Source: Pelecanus crispus
Lineage: Eukaryota > Chordata > Aves > Pelecaniformes > Pelecanidae
Assembly (NCBI RefSeq): GCF_030463565.1
Contig: NC_134651.1
Span: 14,954,734-15,018,733, forward strand
DNA: 64,000 nt
Direction: 5' to 3'
In this document: positions 46,983-57,959 of the stretch, in pieces
How the letters are laid out: each line of letters begins with the position of its first letter
Numbering within the stretch: position 1 is the first letter of the stretch
Program-made: the position numbers and the translations under genes
Notes under the pieces: model-generated
What the model was told of the DNA's origin: nothing
Databases searched by the model: none
Seen by the model: only the letters and a program-made list of their open reading frames with translations

Positions 46983-47228
46983 CTAAATTTAAATAAATAT
47001 CTAGTTACCCTGCTACTGCCCACCCCTTCCTCTGCCATGTCCCCAGAGGTCCTTCCCCAGCTCCCGGGCAGGGTGAGGAAAGCCTCCTGCCCACAGTGTG
47101 ACCCTGCTGCATGGACACCTGTAGAGGATTTTTCCCTGGGATTAGAACAGGGTAGATGAGGTGAAAAAAAAATATCCCATGTTCCTAGCAGCCCCCAGCA
47201 TCTTTCAGAGCCCCAGGAAGAGCCTTAC

Positions 47229-47417
47229 TTTGTCAAAGCAAACAAGGTTGATCTGCCCACAGATATTAATCCTCTGTGGGCTGATGCAGAAAATCATCTT
47301 TTTCTTCAGCCTCCTTTGAGCATAAACAGCACGTGTTGTCAAGGCAGCAGGGATAGCAGGAGGCATGGCCACAGTGAGGATGAGGAGGGCCATAGCCACC
47401 ACATCTGCCACCACCTT
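47229..47417 (-). pseudogene. ATP13A4: ATP13A4-like exon 11 (P5 signature helix), intact block
   Basis: Encodes the fourth helix with [10 protein letters not shown], the P5B signature region, then [20 protein letters not shown], ending on the Asp-Lys of the phosphorylation motif. Sixty-three codons, acceptor TTGCAG, donor GTAAGG. Confidence 0.92.
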
Positions 47418-47697
47418 CTGCAAAGAGTGAGAGCAACAGGGGCGGTGGGGTAGGAGCAGCCTCCCTCCCCTGCTACCGCCGCTCTCGGGGGACCCACCTG
47501 TCCTGCCCAGGAGCAACACACACCAAGCTCTGCCCTGGGGATGACAGATTTATTCTGCTTTGTTCTGTCCACCTCCCCACCCCGCCATTTCTGGCATCTG
47601 AAAACTGAATTACAGAAGTGAACAATATTCCAAGGACCTTGAGTGACTGAGGGCTCAGAGCTGGCACCTGCAGCAGGGAGGCATCCCTCGTAGTTAC

Positions 47698-47855
47698 CCT
47701 GTGGGACACGAGCACACACACTGTGTACATGAGTCCAAACACGCCAATGACAGAGAGGCCTACAATGAACTTGAAGGCATCTCTGTAGAGTTTGAAGTTC
47801 ACTGGCTTGGGGTAGAGCATGGATCTCACCAGGCCACCTTTAGCTGTCTTGAGCC
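47698..47855 (-). pseudogene. ATP13A4: ATP13A4-like exon 10, intact block
   Basis: Encodes LKTAKGGLVRSMLYPKPVNF and the membrane segment FIVGLSVIGVFGLMYTVCVL. Acceptor CACAG, donor GTAACT. Confidence 0.9.
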
Positions 47856-48089
47856 CTGTGTGAAGACATGTGCCATACATTGTGTACACGACATAGTGGC
47901 GACGTACCGCATTGGTGCTGTTTGAAAATGGACAACATTGCACAAGCCTGAGCCATCAGGTGGCAACAAGCGCTTCTCAGGGACAGCAGACCTGTGCTGG
48001 ACTTGAACTACAAAATGAAACTATCTCGCCTACCAGCCTTTGGGGCTGCTGCTTTCCCTCTGCTGGTTAGCAAATGATAAAAGAAATAC

Positions 48090-48260
48090 CAGCTTGCAGC
48101 ACGACAACTCTCACTGGCCCTCTGCTCTTCGACTTCGTCTGTATGACTTCTGTCCCGCAGAAGAGGGTGTGTCTCTGATAGTCTTCTCTGCTGTGGGTTT
48201 TCCAGGGCATTGGACTCTCCATGAGGGGCAAGGGGGTTTTAGTAACCGGAATGCTTTCAC
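48090..48260 (-). pseudogene. ATP13A4: ATP13A4-like exon 9, intact block
   Basis: Completes the actuator motif TGES as GESIPVTKTPLPLMESPMPW and runs through TLFCGTEVIQ to GPVRVVVLQA. Acceptor CTTAG, donor GTATTT. Confidence 0.9.
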
Positions 48261-48858
48261 CTAAGAACAACAGCGTGCAGCTTCACTTAAAGGGAATTTA
48301 AAAGTCTATCAGATTCTGCATATTAGAAAGTGACAGCACCCTTTAGGTGCTCAAGCTTGCCTGACTAATTAGCTTGCTTATATACTTACACATGTGGATT
48401 TATGGTGACAGCCATTGTAGTTCTAGTTTTGGAGTACATCAGATGGCTTCTCTGAGCGTTTTCTGTCAATGGGCTTGGGCCAAATTTTGCCCGACCCAAG
48501 TTCATGTCTTGTAGTGGCTTAATGTTTAGGTATAACACTGACCCCTATGCTTGAACAGAACTGCTGCAAGATCAGAATCCAAACACTCAAAAAATACATA
48601 CTCAGTGTGTGAGTATTTTCACTTTCTACTCCTGACAGTATATTAATCCTACTTGTTAATGTAGATGAGAAATGCATATTACACAATGGCAGTGTTCAGA
48701 AGCCCAAGACAACTGTGAATTATTCAAGCCACAGTTTTTCCACCTCCTGCTGCAAACTATTCTAATAAATAGCAAACAATTTGCTGTCAGAACAGATAGA
48801 GACATCTCCCTGACAGACAATCTGCACAATGTTAGCATTTCAAACTCCAAGGCTGCAC

Positions 48859-48990
48859 CTGTGAGCACCCCTTCATTCACAATGCAGCTTCCATCACTCA
48901 GGACAGCATCACATGGGAGAGCGTGCTTTTTTCCATCTCAAACAAACATGTCTCCAGGGACTAAGTAACCAGACTCCAGCTCTTTGCAAC
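48859..48990 (-). pseudogene. ATP13A4: ATP13A4-like exon 8 (actuator domain), in-frame TGA
   Basis: Reads KELESGYLVPGDMFV, then TGA (48938-48940), then DGKKHALPCDAVLSDGSCIV and NEGVLTG. The stop lies just after the conserved PGD and is in the only frame that matches on both sides. Confidence 0.88.
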
Positions 48991-49801
48991 CTGTAGAACA
49001 ATACAAAAATGAACTTTACTTGTGCACAAGTTCTGGGCAATTAAAAAAAGTCTCAAGGCACACACATCATCACTAAACTTCTACATTGCATGATTTAAGG
49101 CCAGTGCTTCTTAGAAATAATACTGACTGAAAAGCAATAGCACAAAGATCGGCCCTTGTCTAAACATGTCCCTCCAAGTGGTCATCTCCAGTTTGATTTG
49201 CTTAGCGCTTATTTGCATAAAACATTCTGACCAAGAAAACCCATCCAAGGCCTTTACATCTCCCATCACCCTAGCAATTTCCCAGCTCAGCATCTTTGGG
49301 AGGCAAAAATAGCTATAACCCCTATTTTATGGGCAAGGAACTCAGACGCAGGAAAGAAAGTGCATACCTCGGCGGGAGCCATATATCTAGACTCCTTGAA
49401 AATAGCTCACAAGCTACTTGACAAGATTGTGAAAGTAGCCTATAGCAGAGCAGGGAAGCAGGTCTCAGAAGGCCAGAGTTGTTATCTAGTTGCTTGTTTG
49501 TGAAATTAAATTTTCCAAGCCATTCTTGACTCTTAACACAAATTACTAGGTTCACCTGTATCATTACAGATGCCACAGATAGAGATGATAACAACAGATG
49601 CATCATTACCGCACCACATTGGCTGCGCCCACACTTCTCACTGCCCTGCCCGGCTCACCTCCCTCTGCCCCATTTCTCCCTGCAGCTCGCCCTTCACATT
49701 TCAGCCGTAGAAATCAACAGGAGCTGTGCAATCCCAGATACATTTCAACATGTTAGTTAATTATACAGGCTGGTGAGGAAAATGAGACACAGATGACTCA
49801 C

Positions 49802-49874
49802 CTGCGCTCTTTGTGCAGACTGTAACCTGGACTTCATTATGCTCTTCAACGAGGTCATGCAGCTTGGTAGACTG
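49802..49874 (-). pseudogene. ATP13A4: ATP13A4-like exon 7, intact block
   Basis: Encodes QSTKLHDLVEEHNEVQVTVC and TKSA; start of the actuator domain. Acceptor CAACAG, donor GTGAGT. Confidence 0.86.
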
Positions 49875-52025
49875 CTGTTGATGGGAAAGCAATTGCAGTG
49901 TTGAAACACCAATACTCAAGCGAAGCAGTAGGTTACAATTCAGTGATCATGCTAAAATCACAGAAACTGAGCTCTGCTGAGTTATCCCAGGGAGATTTCA
50001 CATCGCATGTTAGAAGTCAGGATGCAAGTTCATCGAGTTAACCTAGAACAAGCTGCTGTGGGAACACGGACCTAATTTTCTGTTTGCTTCTGATTCATGC
50101 TGCTGTATCTCCCTTAGTCTTCAAGGGGCTATTCCTGCTTCGTGCCAGATCAAGTTTCCTTAGCTGCAATGTTGTTATCTGTAGTCCCTTCATAGAGGGT
50201 TTCTTTGTGCTCAATAGTTTCATCTTTGCTAGGAGGCTATCAACAGGACAACCAACTTGTAAAGACTATCATTACAAAACTGTCATTGCAAGAAGAAAAA
50301 CAGAAGTTCTAATTTAGATGAGTGTCTGTGCTTTGCCAGTTTTTGCAATCTAATTCAGACAATTACATATCCTGAGATAATGATGAAGTCAACTGTCATT
50401 GCAAGGCCATTAGAGAGAATGCCTTATCTTAAGTTGCAATTGCAAAAAACTGATCCCCAAGCGTGGATTTCATTAGCATTGTTCTTGTGAAGATGTCAAG
50501 CCAGTTTGAAGAATATCCACAGGCCCCAAACACTGAAATTCTTCCTGCCAAAATTATCAGTCACACAATAAAACTGGCCTTGCCAAAGAAAGCTGAATGG
50601 ACCTTTGTGCTCTGCAATACCAGGACGTGACACGAACACTTGAAGTACAAAGGTGCGCTCAAAGAGACGTGAGCACTTATTCAACATGGGAGCGCTAGTC
50701 ATCCCACAGATATTAGTCAGAGATACAAAAACGTGATGCATAGCCAACACACCTGTGCTGGCAAAAGCCCCAGCTATTCACAAAGCCCTCGCTGAGATCA
50801 GTGTGAGGCAGCAATAAAAGCATGCCCTTGGCAGAGCAGAGGGTGCACAGGAATGCCTCGTCAGCACAGCACACCAGCAAGCACATACTGCCCAAAGCCC
50901 TGAGAGCCTTGGGGCCTGGGACCTATGCGGGGAGTGTGCTGTGTGCCTCCAACCAGCCCAGGGAAAAGCAGAGTCGATTCAAACAAAGCCAGCTCACAGA
51001 AGGGCAAATTATTGCATCCTCCTGGGCAGCACTTCAGAGCAGTTTGCTGTACCACCTTCTCAAGGAACCTTTCTAAGGGCCGAATCTTGCCCTTCCCCAG
51101 TAATTCAGTGCAGAAACAATGATTTTAGCAGTGAATTTGGAGGCAATATGAGCTGTGCCTGGCTTTGAAACAGAATAGAAGCATGACAGTCAGGTCAGTG
51201 CAGCCCAGAGCTGCCATCCCTTCACCCTGCCACCACCTTTAATCACATCATGCTGTCTGCAGGAACTGTAATTCTCAGTGCTGTCCTCTAACCATTCTAT
51301 TTTTTCCTGAAGATTAACAAAACATTTACCAGAACCCAGGAATCCCCAGTTAGTTTCTGCTTTTAAATCTTGACAGTGAAGAGGAATGTGATACCTAAAA
51401 ATCCAGACCCAAGAGACTAAAACATTGCCTGGCAGACTCCTGTTCCCATCACTCTTTCCCATCTGTACTTTCATTCACATAGTTTCTCTTTTTTCCCTAT
51501 TATATCCTTTCTCCATGTGACTTTTGCCTTCCCTGTGTAAAGTGGGCTCAAATCAAAGAAATGTTTTCCCAACTCCCAGCAAGAGTGTTCTGCGTTTCAA
51601 GCAGGAAGCACCAGGAAGCTCATCTGGCTGCATGAGGATACTCGGTGGCAGGAAAATGTGTAAGGCTCAGCTCCATTTATTTGCCTTTGCCATAGTAGAC
51701 ACAAGGTTTCAGGCTTACCACAGGTGAATGCTTTAGCTTAAAAAGTGAATGAGCTGAGACTATTAGAAAATGCTTCCAAGCAGCTGTGTCTGTGGCAGAA
51801 GTGTCAAACAAATTTGAGAAATAAAAAGTCATGCTTCTTGCTGCTGCTAAGGCCTCCTATTTAGCCAACCTTAACAGAAGTGAATCCTCCTGAAATTACA
51901 GTAGGAACCAGACTCATGGATATAGTCCACCTTCATAAAGTCTTACAAAGATCAGGTATCACACTTCAATCTTCTCTAATTCTTGGGAAGTTCAAGACCC
52001 CCAGGTATGACCCTTTTAACTCTTA

Positions 52026-52825
52026 GAATCATAGGATCATAGAATTGTTTAGGTTGGAAAAGACCCTTAAGATCATCAAGTCCAACCATTAACCTAGCAC
52101 TACCAATTCCACCACTAAACCATGTCCCTAAGCACCACATCTACACCTCTTTTAAACACCTCCAGGGATGGTGACTCAACCACTTCCCTGGGCAGCCTGC
52201 TCCAATGCTTGACAACACTTTCCCTGAAGAAATTTTTCCTAATATCCAATCTAAACCTCCCCTGACACAACTTGAGGCCCTTTCCTCTTGTCCTATCATT
52301 TGTTACTTGGGAAGAGAGACCAACACCCACCTCACTACCCCCTCCTTTCAGGTAGTTGTAGAGAGCGATAAGGTCTCCCCTCAGCCTCCTCTTCTCCAAA
52401 CTAAACAACCCCAGTTCCCTCAGCCGCTCCTCATAAGACCTGTGCTCCAGACCCTTCACCAGCTTTGTCACCCTTCTCTGAACATGCTCCAGCACCTCAA
52501 TGTCTTTCTTGTAGTGAGGGGCCCAAAACTGGACACAGTATTGGAGCTGTGACCTCACCAGTGCCGAGTACAGGGGGACAATCACTGCCCTGCTCCTGCT
52601 GGCCACACTATTCCTGATACAAGCCAGGATTCTATTGGCCTTTTTGGCCACCTGGGCACACTGCTGGCTCATGTTCAGTCAGCTGTCAACCAACACCCCC
52701 AGGTCCTTTTTGGCCAGGCAGCTTTCCAGCCACTCTTCCCCAAGCCTGTAGCGTTGCATGGGGTTGTTGTGACCAAAGTGCAGGACCCACACTTAGCCTT
52801 GTTGAACCTCATACAATTGGCCTAT
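52026..52825 (-). mobile_element. CR1 LINE, minus strand, with 185-codon open ORF2 fragment
   Basis: On the plus strand it begins with the reversed CR1 tail (ATCATAGAATTG, AGGTTGGAAAAGACCC). The minus strand holds an unbroken 185-codon frame at 52115-52672 containing [19 protein letters not shown] and the same [15 protein letters not shown] block seen, with a stop, in the CR1 copy at 19595. It lies in the intron between exons 6 and 7 of the ATP13A4-like pseudogene. Confidence 0.92.
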
Positions 52826-52970
52826 AGAAATAAATCCGCAGTAATACAGCAGAATACACAGCAATAAAAAATAACCAGAAAGAGCATATAAATAGCTACT
52901 GTGTCTGTGGTAGATGAAATTGCTAGCAGAGTGCAGGATGGGGAGCTGGCAAGCTGCGTGGCAGACTCAC

Positions 52971-53105
52971 CTGTCTGAGGTTGTACACAGTTAAGCCAAC
53001 AGAAATTATCAACAGGATTTTGATGGCCACTGAATATTCAGTGTAGACTTGGCTCAGCCACAGCATGAGGGTGAAGGCTTGGAACATGTAGAAGGGGTTT
53101 AAAAT
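52971..53105 (-). pseudogene. ATP13A4: ATP13A4-like exon 6, splice acceptor lost
   Basis: Encodes ILNPFYMFQAFTLMLWLSQV through VGLTVYNLRQ, 45 codons of the second/third membrane segments. At the exact boundary required by exon 5, the acceptor reads TTTGCGG: GG at 53107-53106 in place of AG. The nearest upstream AG would shift the frame and meet a stop at once. Confidence 0.86.
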
Positions 53106-53109
53106 CCGC

Positions 53110-55320
53110 AAATGCAAATGTAACGCTTGTCAGGGGATGGGCATAACACACGTCAGGAGAGATCGAGTGTGGGAAGAGGTGAGAACATTTCATTACAGCA
53201 CCCAGGAGTCTTAAACACCAATTTGAAGGGCTGTTTTACCATCCCAAGGCAGCATTCTTTCATGGCTATTTTAGAGCATTAATAGCCTCCAGCTCTGAAC
53301 TTACCAGCTTACATGTAGTTCATGGTGTTAGTAATTAAAAGCTGTTACTAACCAGTTACTATGCAGCAGCATCTATGCTGGCAACTTTAAGTCAGACTTA
53401 AGGGACCGGAAGTCAGTTGGTTTCCCACTGTAGCCATCTAACAAAGGTGACCTTAGCATTTCTGATACTAAGTAATTGCTACACAGGAGATACTACCCAA
53501 ATGTGAAAAAAGACCAAATTACAGTAAATGTCTTTAATACTTTGTTATTTAAGAAAGTCACTATGAATATGACATTTATTTGGAAAAAGAAAAATTACAA
53601 AGAAGAACTAAGGGTTTGCGGGGCCATCAGTAATCAGGCTTAGACTACAGCTAAAATGAAGGCTCAATTTCCTTGTACTTCCATACTTTTGGCTACTCTA
53701 CATTGCATCAGTCTTACAACACCATTCATCACTCACTTTAATACGTTATGCTAAAACAGGCAACAAGCCCCACTGAAGTCTGTGAATATAATTTTGGTTA
53801 TTGTGGTATCTAGCTAACAAAAAAAGGGTTCAATGAAGTTTTTCAGAGATCTGCCCACCACTTGGCTTGTCTGAAGGAGTGACAGACATTTCTTTAGACC
53901 TGGTATAACTAAAATAGCCACTGAAAGAGCTTTCTGCATAAAGATTGGAACTGAAATGAATTATTCATCTGACAAATTTGGTCCCTCAATGAAAATTTAA
54001 TACTTTCTTTGACATTCAGTAGGACAAAGAGATAGACACTAAATCAGGATGCCAGTCTTCGGCCACTGAAGCAGTATCTGGACTGAAATACCACAAGCTT
54101 ACGAGGACCAGTATGCCTCCAGGCACCACCATTAATATTTCAAACACGAAGCTTCAGCCTTGGATGGAAGCGCAAAGTTCAAATTAAATAAACTTTTTAG
54201 AGTGCTAGGCTGGAGTTCTCTTCAAAACCATCTCTAGGCAGCACTGAAAGGTTGGTAACATCAAATCCAACCAATTTCAGGAGCCCTGGAGCTTTTCGTG
54301 TATTTTGTAGGGTTTCAAACAAACTCCACTTCAGTTCAGACACATGCTATCTTGGAGTCCCAGCATTCATAACTCTTTTCCATTTTAAAGTGTTCATGTA
54401 GCATCCATAATCCACTGAAGTGAACACAGATGACCTGACAGTATTCTGTATGCAAAGCCTCTGCTTACAGTTTGGCAAAAATATACGTCCAGCATTTCTG
54501 TATGTAAACTCAGCAAGTAACTATCCATATGTGTATCTCCTCTTATCCACAAGATGTGTTTGCTTTTGTCTTCTGTAGAGGAAAAACGGTCTTGCAGTGT
54601 GTCCTTATTTATGCAGGAAAAAAATTACCTTGCATCTATATCATAGGAGAAAAGGAAATTACCAGATGAACAAGGCAATTAGAAAATCAGAATTTTGCAA
54701 ATGCTTTCTTCCATTCTAAAGTACACTCCTGATTTACACTGCTGTTAAGGCCACAAACAAGCTTGCACAATTCTTTGTACTACCTTTGGACTACTAAAAC
54801 AAGGCTATTAAAGAGGAACAAGTGTGCCTTAGTTGTACCAATAAAATTTTCACTGCAGATCATTATCAAGAGCCTGCATGAAAGGACAGAGTTACTGATG
54901 TGGCTATGGTCAGTCCTAGCAGGTGCAGAAAGCACAAGCATTCCAGGTGCATGTCTCTACTCAGGGACTCACGAGGCAAGATGTCCCAGCTCATGGGAGA
55001 TGTTCAGTCAGGAATGAGGGCCTACAGCAGAGAAGGACGACATCAGTCCCCCCCACTACTGCTATCCAAGAAGGGACACAGTCATCAGGAGGGAAACATT
55101 TAGCTCTTACAAGTATGCAGCACCAAGCATGCTCTTAGCTTCATATTCTTCCCTGTAACCTTCTGCCAGGAATGTGTGCTAATAGCCATAAAGGAGGTTC
55201 ACCAACTTTCCTCCATGGCTTATGCATATGAAGCATCAATCACCCCATCCCATTGTGCCCAGGTAAAGTCTTCAAAACACTTCAAACTTGTCCCACCAAG
55301 TGCTAGTCTGACTTACTGAC
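53110..55320. other. Intron of the ATP13A4-like pseudogene (exons 5-6)
   Basis: AT-rich sequence with no exon, RNA gene or clear repeat that I recognise. Confidence 0.5.
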
Positions 55321-55390
55321 CTCTTTAAAAAGTAACTTCCAAATAGGACTAATTTCAACTTCAATGGCATTAGGCCCACACACCAGCTGC
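55321..55390 (-). pseudogene. ATP13A4: ATP13A4-like exon 5, intact block
   Basis: Encodes QLVCGPNAIEVEISPIWKLL; the G(P)N motif before the second helix is kept. Acceptor CCCAG, donor GTCAGT. It ends in phase 0. Confidence 0.87.
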
Positions 55391-55941
55391 CTGGGAAGGT
55401 AGGGAAGAGTTCCCCATGTTATAGCTTAGTCACACAGGGTAAGACTTCACATGGAAAACTGTGTGCCCAAATAACATTAACACTTAGCTAAAAAAGTAAG
55501 TCCTGGGGGCACCATGTGGCTGAGCAGGACAAATAAGCCTGTCAGGAAGCTATTGTATCTGAGTGGACTTCACACAGAGGCAGAATTTTGCTGTTTCCTT
55601 GCCGAAAAGATCATCAGTTTGCTGCTAAACCTTGTGATGAGCTTTCCAGAGGGCTTTTAAGGAGGTGATGGCAAAGAAAGCCAGTCACGGCTTGCTGTGC
55701 ACTGAACCCCAGATGGAACCAGTGGCGTTTTCCCCAGACTTAGCCTGGCATCACTGAGAAGATAATGAGCTCAACAGAACGTAAAGGATATGATTTTGCA
55801 CCTTTCTGAATGTCACCCACACAGTTTGCACTGCCTTACTACTAAGATGAGTAGGAAGAAGCTCAGATGAATTTGAAAGGAAGAATTAATAGGTCACACT
55901 GTCACAATTAGCTCATACGTCTACTCGTATGTAGACCATAC

Positions 55942-56022
55942 CTGATCTTCTGTTCTTCCCTTGTGAGGCCAGCTCCAAACTTGTGGTGTATGCTGTGACA
56001 TGTGTTGCTGTCTTCTAATAAT
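55942..56022 (-). pseudogene. ATP13A4: ATP13A4-like exon 4, intact block
   Basis: Encodes LLEDSNTCHSIHHKFGAG and LTREEQKIR. Acceptor CCTAG, donor GTATGG; phase fits exons 3 and 5. Confidence 0.87.
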
Positions 56023-56098
56023 CTAGGATAACAGGAGAAAGTTCAGACAAGGGAGTCCCCTACCACAAAGGGTTTTGTAACAGGCTGCTGACACTCAC

Positions 56099-56169
56099 CC
56101 AACTTTCTTGAATTCATTTACAGAAAAGTCCCAAATATAATGGATTTTCTGCACCTGGATACATCTCAT
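56099..56169 (-). pseudogene. ATP13A4: ATP13A4-like exon 3, intact block
   Basis: Encodes MRCIQVQKIHYIWDFSVNEF and KKVG; the P5 N-terminal domain. Acceptor TTGCAG, donor GTGAGT. Confidence 0.87.
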
Positions 56170-56390
56170 CTGCAAGACCAAATAGCAAAAATTCCTTTTG
56201 CCATTCAAGGGAAAACCATCTCACTGTTACAGAAATGCTTCCCTATGTTTTAGGGGAAAACTTGAGCTTATGTAAACAGGATTTGCAGGAAGATGCTGAC
56301 AGAGCACCCTGGGAACCTCCAGGTGCCTGACTCCTATTTTCACCCACCTCCTCCCTGCCATCTTTCTTCTTCATTTTATAGATGACTTAC

Positions 56391-56537
56391 CTTTAACTGT
56401 GGCTTCATTATGGCTCTGTTTATGACAGAATCTTTATCAGCTACAAGAGGACCATCTGAATTACTACCAACAGGTAGTGCCAATGTGGACAAATCAATCC
56501 AGGTCACCTTCTTCCGGGTGTATGTCTGAAACTCATC
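56391..56537 (-). pseudogene. ATP13A4: ATP13A4-like exon 2, intact block
   Basis: Encodes DEFQTYTRKKVTW through ADKDSVINRAIMKPQLK, 49 codons without a break, between CTCTAG and GTAAGT. Matches the cytosolic N-terminal region of ATP13A4/5. Confidence 0.88.
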
Positions 56538-57686
56538 CTAGAGAAACAGAGCAGAGTTCAGTGACAAGCCCAAAATGTGGCCTGTGATAATGTTTCCTGA
56601 CTCTGGGAAGTATATATGAGATTCCAGAGAACTACAGTACTGTGGCATCATTGCAGTCATAGCAAATGTAAGTCTATAGTAACAGGGATGTTGGTATCAG
56701 TGTTTTTGTACCAATCAGTAAAGCACTTCGAAGTCAATCTCGCAGTCATCTCCAATTGCTTTGGTTCATGCTGCGGAGCCATTTCAGAGAAGATGAAACT
56801 AAACCAGAAGATGTGCTTCAATAGCTACTAGATGGATATTCAGTCTATGGGATCAGACTAGAGCTAGCTGGAAGTAAAAGCTTTCTGAAATACTTCTGGT
56901 GTGGACACTGAGTCCTCAGCACCAGCTACTTTGCTCTACAAAACTCCTGTAATGCTGTGTTACTTGCTATACATGCACAGCCAAAAGCAACTCAGCTTTA
57001 CTGCTATACATGCATTTGTCAGACTGAATTGTCCTTTAATCAGTTGAGTCTAATGTAACTAGTTACGATGAGCAATAGATTACACATTTAGTGGTTTGAG
57101 TGCATTTATTTTAGGAATATCATTGCAATGTTGAACATTAAGTGTCTTAAGCATTTGCTCTGCTAGAACTGAGTTGGTTTTAATTTACAGCCATGGAGTC
57201 TTAGAATATAACTAATGCCTGAAATCTAGCTCTCTAAAACCCATCTCCTCAGCATTCTCCAATAACTTTAAAGCAGAAAGGCTACTAACAGCCACAACTT
57301 CTGAAGATGAACTGAAGCCAGTTGGCTGCACCCCATGCACATAAAGGAAAGGAAAAGGCAGAGCTGTTTTATAGAACATGTTATTGGCAGAGGGTAGCTG
57401 CTGGAGCCTGTGGATGGGCAGCAGCAATGCCTGAAGTCTGCTTGGTGCCCAGCCTTCAGGCAGAGTAGCTGCGCTCTTGTTAGTGTAAACATGGTCTATT
57501 ATGCAGGGTTTCAAACCTTGCAAATAAAAATGGTTGGTCCCCTGAAGCTTGAATCATCCCTGCCGCTCCACTTCCAAAAGTGGAAAGTGTTATTAGCCTG
57601 CTACATCATGCAAAGACAGACAGGCTGCCCTATCTGTGAAAACAATAGGTTCGGCAAGTAACAACGAGCTATGAGGGTTCACCTAC

Positions 57687-57854
57687 TGTTGTTCTGAGCA
57701 GAACAACGTCTGCTTCTTCCAAGCTGCAGCACATGCAGTTTGCCCACACGTCCCACTTGGGCTTCCAGTAAAACAGCAGCAGCAGAGCCCCACAGGACAA
57801 GAGGTATCCAGCAATGTAGAATACCCTCCGTCAGCCTTGGGTTTTGTAGCCAAA
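57687..57854 (-). pseudogene. ATP13A4: ATP13A4-like exon 1 (first membrane segment), in-frame TGA
   Basis: Reads FGYKTQG, then TGA (57831-57833), then RRVFYIAGYLLSCGALLLL and KWDVWANC, ending EEADVVLLRTT. Mammalian homologues have Cys at the TGA. The residues that normally precede FGY are absent: a CR1 fragment begins right there. Donor GTAGGT. Confidence 0.85.
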
Positions 57855-57857
57855 CAT

Positions 57858-57952
57858 AGAATCACAGAATCATAGAATCGTTTAGGTTGGAAAAGACCTT
57901 TAAGATCATCCAGTCCAACCATTAACCTAACACTACCAAGTCCACCACAAAA
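57858..57952 (-). mobile_element. CR1 3' fragment abutting ATP13A4-like exon 1
   Basis: Plus strand shows the reversed CR1 tail (AGAATCACAGAATCATAG, AGGTTGGAAAAGACC) up to CTACCAAGTCCACC. On the minus strand the element's final ATG is followed directly by the FGYKTQG codons of the ATPase. Confidence 0.9.
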
Positions 57953-57959
57953 TCAGTTT

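Larger units (their letters stand above)
28675..57854 (-). pseudogene. ATP13A4: ATP13A4-like P5B ATPase, disabled by many mutations
   Basis: Known: ATP13A4 and ATP13A5 are P5B-type ATPases of endomembranes, close to the polyamine exporters ATP13A2/3. Seen: at least 25 exon-like blocks on the minus strand, from the first membrane segment (57.8 kb) to the C-terminus and stop (28675), in family order with mostly good splice sites. They hold the actuator [14 protein letters not shown] of the fourth helix, CISPQRIN, the P-domain CGDGANDCG hinge and the last helices. Breaks: TGA at 57831-57833 and 48938-48940, TAG at 37100-37102, frameshifts near 35334, 32139, 29699 and 28829, a GG acceptor at 53106-53107, DKMGT in place of DKTGT at 46980, and an exon-fusing deletion at about 39296-39313. 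Three expected blocks (exons 14, 20, 25 in my numbering) were not found. The loop TMSPT in exon 26 resembles ATP13A4 more than ATP13A5. I infer a pseudogene; many assembly errors are the only alternative. Confidence 0.88.

Noticed and set aside
57831-57833. TGA at a Cys position as a selenocysteine codon
   Set aside because: Tempting because Cys-to-Sec swaps occur at such sites, but the same gene has another TGA, a TAG and several frameshifts, and no redox motif surrounds the codon. I saw no SECIS-like element, though I could not fold the 3' end.
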